11,229 nt of DNA from Opitutaceae bacterium (GTDB lineage Bacteria; Verrucomicrobiota; Verrucomicrobiae; Opitutales; Opitutaceae), in assembly GCA_031266495.1 (NCBI GenBank), contig JAISAX010000350.1, positions 1-11,229 on the forward strand. The letters are read 5' to 3'. Of this stretch, positions 7,524 to 11,229 are shown one piece after another. The number at the start of each line of letters is the position of its first letter. Position 1 is the stretch's first letter. The notes below the pieces were generated by a model. The model saw nothing but the letters and a program-made list of their open reading frames with translations, had not been told where the DNA came from and made no database searches. A program made the position numbers and the translations under genes.

Positions 7524-8702
7524 TTATTTGATTTTGATGGAAGTGGCCGTGCTGCTGGCAGCCGTGGGCATTTTGTTGATTTCGGAACGGAGGACGCCGC
7601 CTGTTTGCGCGGGTGAAATCGCTATGTCCGTCCCTTCCTTCACGACGGAAGTGTTTTCCGTTATGATGGTCGGTTGGGCCAGCCGTGTGGCGACGGGAGC
7701 GAGCGCCCATGTATTGGCCTCGGCAGGAATATAAAGAGGCATCCGGACTGCGCTGACATTCGGGAAAAGCGCGGCCTTGAGCGGAATGCTGGCCAACCAG
7801 GAGGATTCGCCGACCACGAGGCCGGCAGTGTAAACGGTACTCGCCGTTGTCGGCGTCGCTCCGTTGATCGTGTAACGGATTTTATAGGACAAGTCGCCGA
7901 CGTCCGATGCCGGGGAAAGGACGATGCCGTTTGGCGACGACGTGATATCCGGATACGAAAACGCCGTGGACGAACCGCCTTTGTTTCGGGAAAAGGCCAG
8001 ACCGGGAAGCTGGAACGTAATGGATGACAACGTGGCGACGGACGAAGGAGCATGGACGGGAAGCGGATGGAAAGCGGCGATCCGCAGGGTTGCCGGAAAG
8101 GTCGCCGGGGTGATGGCTGAATCGACGCCCGCCGCGCTCCAGATTGATGAACTGGCCGTTGGTTCGGACCCGTCCACCGTGTAGCGGTAAACCGTTTCCG
8201 GTGGATTGGAGACTGGCAGCGAAACCCAAGCGAATGCGGGGAAAGAGGCGGCAGTGAGAGGAAGGGTGACGACAAATTCAGGAGCGGCCAGCCGGTTGGC
8301 TGTATCCGCAGCCGCGCCACCGGCCACGACCTCAAAGCCGAGTCCCCCGGCACGTTCCCCGGTATTGGCCGCGGCAGTCATGCCTAGCGCAAGGGAACCC
8401 GCCGCGCCCTTTTGTTCGTAAGCATCCGTTTCGGATGTCCGGAAATTCGCGGCGGTATTTTGTCCGGCATTACCTATCGCGGACAGCGGATTGAGCACCT
8501 TTGACGGGTCGATCCCGTGCGCCACGACTTCCATCTGGAACGTCGTAAACGTTTCCCGTTGTGACTGCGCCGCCGAGTGCGCCTGGTGAAGATCGTTGGA
8601 CCGCGTGACGGCGATCACGGCAGCCGTGCCAAGGCCGATGACCATCAGTCCGACCAGCGACCAGATAACTACAAAACCCCGGATTCTGTATTTTTGTAAC
8701 AT
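7524..8702 (-). CDS. Prepilin-like protein with two chitobiase-C-terminal-like (CHB_HEX_C) motifs
   Basis: The protein has 392 residues from the ATG at 8702, four bases after the preceding gene. A longer in-frame start at 8939 was rejected because it adds 79 residues of out-of-frame sequence inside the upstream gene. The N-terminus is prepilin-like: basic MLQKYRIRG, then FVVIWSLVGLMVIGLGTAAVIAV, with Gly9 at -1 and Phe10 at +1. Position +5 is Trp14, not the usual Glu, as also happens in GspK-type pseudopilins. The body holds two units with YTVDGSEPT (174-182) and YTINGATPT (277-285), the signature of the chitobiase/beta-hexosaminidase C-terminal-like domain, each followed by a run resembling SSxIW or STVYTAGL. 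Those domains are beta-sandwich accessory modules of enzymes and surface proteins. The fusion suggests a minor tip pseudopilin that contacts glycans or substrates. Confidence 0.75.
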   Translation of the reverse strand: MLQKYRIRGFVVIWSLVGLMVIGLGTAAVIAVTRSNDLHQAHSAAQSQRETFTTFQMEVVAHGIDPSKVLNPLSAIGNAGQNTAANFRTSETDAYEQKGAAGSLALGMTAAANTGERAGGLGFEVVAGGAAADTANRLAAPEFVVTLPLTAASFPAFAWVSLPVSNPPETVYRYTVDGSEPTASSSIWSAAGVDSAITPATFPATLRIAAFHPLPVHAPSSVATLSSITFQLPGLAFSRNKGGSSTAFSYPDITSSPNGIVLSPASDVGDLSYKIRYTINGATPTTASTVYTAGLVVGESSWLASIPLKAALFPNVSAVRMPLYIPAEANTWALAPVATRLAQPTIITENTSVVKEGTDIAISPAQTGGVLRSEINKMPTAASSTATSIKIK

Positions 8703-8706
8703 AGGA

Positions 8707-10107
8707 TTAATTGAGTCTTGATTTTGTGGATACCAGAACAACTCGTGGGGAAACGGCATCCGAAGCATCCGTGACGGAAGGGAAAAGATTGATATTGGAT
8801 GCACTGGATGGCGGGTTATTGGCATAAAAAGCCAGCGTGCCGTTGATCGTGCCGGTTCCCGCCAGGGTTGAGGTTTTGTCCAGAAACAACCCGCCGTTGA
8901 GGGTGGCGCCGGAAAACCGGACGCCGGAGTTGCAGGCATACAGGATAACCGGACTGGAATTGTTTCCGGAAAGATTCACGATGGTCGGGACGGGGGTGTA
9001 ATTGAGAATAACGACAACAAGAGGCCGGGTTGCTGAACCGCCCTGGAGATTCACGATATGCCCGCCCATTCCGTCATAGAGCGTCAGCACACCAGCCGGA
9101 ACAAGGTCCAGGTTTATAGTGAACACGCCTTCGTCGGGGATAACACCCGCTGGTGGCGGCGAAGGTGGAGAGGAGAGGTCACAATACATGCCCGAGGCAC
9201 TGGCATGGCCCGCGAGTTTCATCAGATATGGCCCCCAGACAAACTCCCAGGCATCCCATGCGACCGCGGCCATGTTCTGGTAGTAGCGAGGAAGAATTTC
9301 CCTTCCGTCATGAGGCTCACGATACAACATGGCGAATGCGGTCGGGTCGCCGCCCTCGCTGGCAGGACCGGGCTTCAACGTTGTGAGCACCAGCGACCGC
9401 CCGCCGTTGGCATGGACGGAGGCGAGCCATTTTTCCATAACAACGCCGGAGGGAGCGGAGGACGGGACGGCTCCGCTCGCGGGCAGGCCGTAGGCGACGA
9501 GAGACCAGTTGACGAGCGGCACCGCCCACACGTCCGCCTCAATGGTGCAAGTGCGATTTTCCAGGGCGCGGGAACCGGTCCGTGAAAAATGCCAGACGAG
9601 AGGCGTCGGCATCGCCGTCAGACGAGCCGCCCGTCCGCCAATCAGGTCCGCCAACTGGAATCCCGGATTTTCGGACGCCAGAGAAGGCGTTGCCGTCGGC
9701 GGGACATCCGCATCGGGAAACATCCGGACAACCGGCAGGACCGGCGAGGCGGTTGTCCTCGCAATCGAAACTCCCGTTCCCGTCCCGGCCTCCGCTCCCG
9801 CCCCCGCCCCGGCATTGAGGCGATCCAGCAGGGCGTCAATCGTATCATCCGTCGTGGCCTTGTTGTTATCACCTGCCACGCCGATTCTGGACATGACTGT
9901 CCGACGAACCACGTCTTCAAGTATCTGTTTTTCGATACTTGTTTGCCTCACGATATCGACGGTTTGCGACATCATCGTGATACCGCGACTGATTGCCAGC
10001 AACCCCGCCATGACGACCAGAATCGCCATAATCACAAAGAGCGAAAAGAAGACGATGGCGCCGTGTGTATCGGGTTTTTGTTTACATGCATTCATGGCGT
10101 TTTTCAT
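8707..10107 (-). CDS. PilX/GspK-like prepilin-like protein with a beta-ladder C-terminus
   Basis: The 466-residue protein begins at 10107 in an ATGA overlap with the upstream pseudopilin gene. Residues 1-15 are polar and basic. Gly16 is followed by AIVFFSLFVIMAILVVMAGLLAIS, a pilin-like hydrophobic helix with Phe, not Glu, at +5. This fits PilX/GspK-type minor pilins. A Gly-Ala and Gly-Thr linker (99-113) separates the N-terminal part from a middle domain with WAVPLVNWSLVAYGLP (194-209) and WEFVWGPYLMKLAG (287-300). The last 140 residues have short strands and Asn/Gly turns (VVVILNYTPVPTIVNLSGNNSSPVILY, then SGATLNGGLFLDK and GTINGTLAFYANN), suggesting a beta-ladder such as is seen in PilX-type minor pilins. 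The Verrucomicrobial 'Verru_Chthon cassette' prepilins are a possible relative that I could not test. Confidence 0.75.
   Translation of the reverse strand: MKNAMNACKQKPDTHGAIVFFSLFVIMAILVVMAGLLAISRGITMMSQTVDIVRQTSIEKQILEDVVRRTVMSRIGVAGDNNKATTDDTIDALLDRLNAGAGAGAEAGTGTGVSIARTTASPVLPVVRMFPDADVPPTATPSLASENPGFQLADLIGGRAARLTAMPTPLVWHFSRTGSRALENRTCTIEADVWAVPLVNWSLVAYGLPASGAVPSSAPSGVVMEKWLASVHANGGRSLVLTTLKPGPASEGGDPTAFAMLYREPHDGREILPRYYQNMAAVAWDAWEFVWGPYLMKLAGHASASGMYCDLSSPPSPPPAGVIPDEGVFTINLDLVPAGVLTLYDGMGGHIVNLQGGSATRPLVVVILNYTPVPTIVNLSGNNSSPVILYACNSGVRFSGATLNGGLFLDKTSTLAGTGTINGTLAFYANNPPSSASNINLFPSVTDASDAVSPRVVLVSTKSRLN
9769..9813 (-). repeat. Hexamer-like tandem repeat coding a Gly-Ala/Gly-Thr linker
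   Basis: On the minus strand the DNA is a run of near-identical GGxGCx-type hexamers coding AGAGAGAEAGTGTG at residues 99-113 of the PilX/GspK-like protein. It is degenerate at third positions, so it is partly eroded, but remains in frame. Confidence 0.7.
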
Positions 10108-10958
10108 GGCGTTGGCGAGACGAAGAAGATGAACCGGGAGAAGGGCACGGTATCCCCGGACGGGTTGGCACCGGCCAACAGGAACGGATCGGGCAGGATG
10201 ATGCGCGTTGGAGCTTCTTCCAGCCGTTGCCAGAGGGGATCGTGACGGAACCAGTAATGCAGCGCCCCCGGACGGATCGTCCAGTTGGCATCTTCCCGCG
10301 CAGTCATGGCGACCCGATAGCTGAACCGGTTTCGCGCCGCGTTGCCCGTATTGTCCGCGTTGTCGATCCGGGCGGAGGACAGCGCCTCATCAAAGACCAC
10401 CTCGTAAAAAACGGTATCCGCAACGGTATCTGACAAAACATGACGGCGCACCTGCGTGATGGAGGAAACCGTGTTCAGTCCGGCAATCGTCAGGATCGTG
10501 AAATCAGCCGGGTCCGCGGTTGTTTCAAAAACAACATCACTCTGTCCCTTGAGAAAATTTTCCCGGAAATCATGACTGGTTTTCGGAAGGTTTTGCGGGG
10601 CGATTCTGATTACGCCACCGACCAGGCAACCGGCTTTCAGCGGCATGAGACTGCCAGCGGATTCGTCAGCGGACGGAACACTCCGGTTGCCGCCGAGCAC
10701 AAATACCGCCGACGCCGAATCAATCGCGCCCTGGAGACGCACCACCAATTCCGCCGCCCGGCGGAATTGCGTCCCGGAAGGAATTCGCGCGTATTCGTGA
10801 GTTCCATACGCTGACGAATACACAAAAACCTGCGGAGCGGTTTCCTTGTGAGCGGCAAACAGGAGCGCAGCCAGACCGGTCACGACGACAACCGTAACGG
10901 CCAGCGACAGGACCGCTTCAAAGAGAGTAAAACCGCAGTTGTTGTTTTTTCCGGACAT
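10104..10958 (-). CDS. Canonical type IV prepilin-like minor pseudopilin (GspJ/PilW class)
   Basis: The 284-residue protein carries a textbook prepilin leader: short polar MSGKNNNC, Gly9 (-1), Phe10 (+1), Glu14 (+5, in FTLFEAVLS) and a hydrophobic helix to about residue 34. A prepilin peptidase would cut after Gly9 and methylate Phe10. The rest is a large beta-rich body of the size seen in GspJ/PilW minor pseudopilins (PilW-type proteins are about this long), with no family-specific motif that I can name. It is the first full gene after the 191-base spacer, so a promoter for the cluster would lie upstream. The stop overlaps the next ATG by ATGA. The start codon has no Shine-Dalgarno sequence; a C10 tract occupies the region 10-19 bases upstream on the mRNA. 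Confidence 0.85.
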   Translation of the reverse strand: MSGKNNNCGFTLFEAVLSLAVTVVVVTGLAALLFAAHKETAPQVFVYSSAYGTHEYARIPSGTQFRRAAELVVRLQGAIDSASAVFVLGGNRSVPSADESAGSLMPLKAGCLVGGVIRIAPQNLPKTSHDFRENFLKGQSDVVFETTADPADFTILTIAGLNTVSSITQVRRHVLSDTVADTVFYEVVFDEALSSARIDNADNTGNAARNRFSYRVAMTAREDANWTIRPGALHYWFRHDPLWQRLEEAPTRIILPDPFLLAGANPSGDTVPFSRFIFFVSPTP

Positions 10959-10967
10959 CGAAGGAGA

Positions 10968-10977
10968 GGGGGGGGGG
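10968..10977. repeat. G10/C10 homopolymer upstream of the pseudopilin start
   Basis: Ten G on the plus strand, reading C10 on the coding strand. It starts ten bases upstream of the ATG at 10958, where a ribosome binding site would normally be. Confidence 0.9.
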
Positions 10978-10985
10978 CTTCGCCC

Positions 10986-11013
10986 AATTACTAATTACTA
11001 ATTACTAATTACG
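10986..11013. repeat. Heptamer tandem array AATTACT, four units
   Basis: Three perfect AATTACT units followed by AATTACG and AAT. It is flanked by two hairpins that share the core GGCTTCGCC. Heptameric direct repeats like this recall the short tandemly repeated repetitive sequences of some cyanobacteria and other bacteria, by unit length only. Confidence 0.9.
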
Positions 11014-11082
11014 AATAGGCGGCTTCGCCGTCAGGTTGAGTTGAGCAAGTGATGAGTAGTTCGTGTGCATGGGTTCGTTTTC

Positions 11083-11110
11083 TTAATTTTTAATTCTTAA
11101 TTCTTAATTT
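11083..11110. repeat. Heptamer tandem array TTAATTC, four units
   Basis: TTAATTT, TTAATTC, TTAATTC and TTAATTT in a row, directly followed by the GC hairpin CCCCGC-GTCA-GCGGGG. Unit length equals that of the array at 10986-11013 and both can be read as TT-N-N-TAA heptamers in another register. Confidence 0.85.
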
Positions 11111-11139
11111 CCCCGCGTCAGCGGGGGGGGGGGGGGGGG
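11111..11139. other. GC-rich hairpin and G17 tract just past the upstream gene's stop
   Basis: Six-base stem CCCCGC (11111-11116) and GCGGGG (11121-11126), loop GTCA, continuing into G17 (11123-11139). It lies 10 bases past the stop of the partial upstream gene on the minus strand. No U-run follows the stem on either strand, so it is not a standard Rho-independent terminator, but it could still pause or end transcription. Confidence 0.6.
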
Positions 11140-11149
11140 TGGGGTGAAA

Positions 11150-11229
11150 TCAGTGATCGATGGTTACATTTGGTCCGGTGATCGTCACCCGCGCCGGTGT
11201 CAAAACGCCCGCGAGGGTGAACGTGTAAC
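11150..11229 (-). CDS. C-terminal end of an unidentified gene (truncated by window edge)
   Basis: The frame entering from the right edge has 25 codons and a TGA at 11152-11150. The residues are mostly alternating hydrophobic and polar (YTFTLAGVLTPARVTITG, then PNVTIDH), as in the edge strand of a beta domain. This would fit the tail of a prepilin or a secreted beta-rich protein, but is too short to identify. The other two frames are not better: one hits a stop after nine codons. It is on the same strand as the rest, so it may be the preceding gene of the same cluster, separated by the repeat-rich spacer. Confidence 0.4.
   Translation of the reverse strand, partial: YTFTLAGVLTPARVTITGPNVTIDH

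Larger units (their letters stand above)
10959..11149. other. 191-base intergenic region with G tracts, hairpins and heptamer repeats
   Basis: This is the only gap over 25 bases. From low to high coordinate it holds a G10 tract, hairpin GGGC-TTC-GCCC (10975-10985), four 7-base AATTAC(T/G) units, hairpin CGGC-TTC-GCCG (11020-11030), about 50 bases of ordinary sequence, four 7-base TTAATT(T/C) units, hairpin CCCCGC-GTCA-GCGGGG (11111-11126) and G17. The parts look arranged as a composite element with G tracts outside and AT-rich repeats inside. No convincing sigma-70 promoter or Shine-Dalgarno sequence was found in it, although a promoter for the pseudopilin genes is expected here. Confidence 0.75.

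Noticed and set aside
7524..8939. Start of the third prepilin-like gene at 8939
   Set aside because: Would overlap the upstream gene by 233 bases and place a Pro-rich non-leader in front of the prepilin helix; the ATG at 8702 gives a proper leader and a four-base gap.
10975..10985. Hairpin GGGC-TTC-GCCC as a Rho-independent terminator
   Set aside because: Four-base stem with no U-run on either strand.
11007..11040. Possible promoter on the minus strand: CTGACG, 17 bases, TAATTA
   Set aside because: Both boxes are weak, the second lies in the repeat array and would fit by chance in AT-rich heptamers.
10986..11110. Repeat arrays as a CRISPR
   Set aside because: Units are 7 bases with no spacers between them; these are simple tandem repeats.

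Overview
The window reads as part of one long minus-strand operon. Ten genes follow each other, from a truncated gene at the right edge to a truncated gene at the left edge. Gaps or overlaps are 0-21 bases everywhere except one 191-base intergenic stretch (10959-11149). Plus-strand open frames are shadows of these genes. The base composition is GC-rich. The gene content (a PilMNOP-like assembly platform, prepilin-like proteins with poorly conserved bodies, and large Sec-secreted proteins built from Ig-like, MBG-like and chitobiase-C-like modules) suggests a Gram-negative bacterium, most likely Verrucomicrobiota of the Opitutaceae type. That assignment is inference; no marker gene is present.

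Layout in transcription order (right to left): (a) the last 25 codons of an unidentified gene (11150-11229). (b) A 191-base spacer with a G17 and a G10 tract, three small GC hairpins and two AT-rich heptamer arrays. (c) Three prepilin-like proteins: a canonical one with Glu at +5 (10104-10958), a PilX/GspK-like one without it (8707-10107), and a third whose body carries two chitobiase-C-like motifs (7524-8702). (d) Two large secreted proteins: 674 aa with MBG-like and NBR1-FW-like modules (5492-7516), and 828 aa with an N-terminal lectin- or anchor-like domain, two Ig-like domains and four C-terminal PIG-like repeats (2966-5452). (e) An inner-membrane platform in the order PilM-, PilN-, PilO- and PilP-like (2033-2959, 1404-2027, 845-1402, 348-848). 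(f) The start of a further gene (1-326), possibly the assembly ATPase.

The inferred job is a type IV pilus or type II secretion-like pseudopilus machine whose pseudopilins, possible substrates or tip adhesins, and assembly platform are co-transcribed. The major pilin, secretin, GspF/PilC protein and prepilin peptidase are not in the window and would be expected nearby.

The most unusual features are the embedded secreted proteins, a prepilin fused to carbohydrate-enzyme accessory-type domains, and many homopolymer tracts and in-frame microsatellites. Several of these lie where length changes could alter expression or protein ends.
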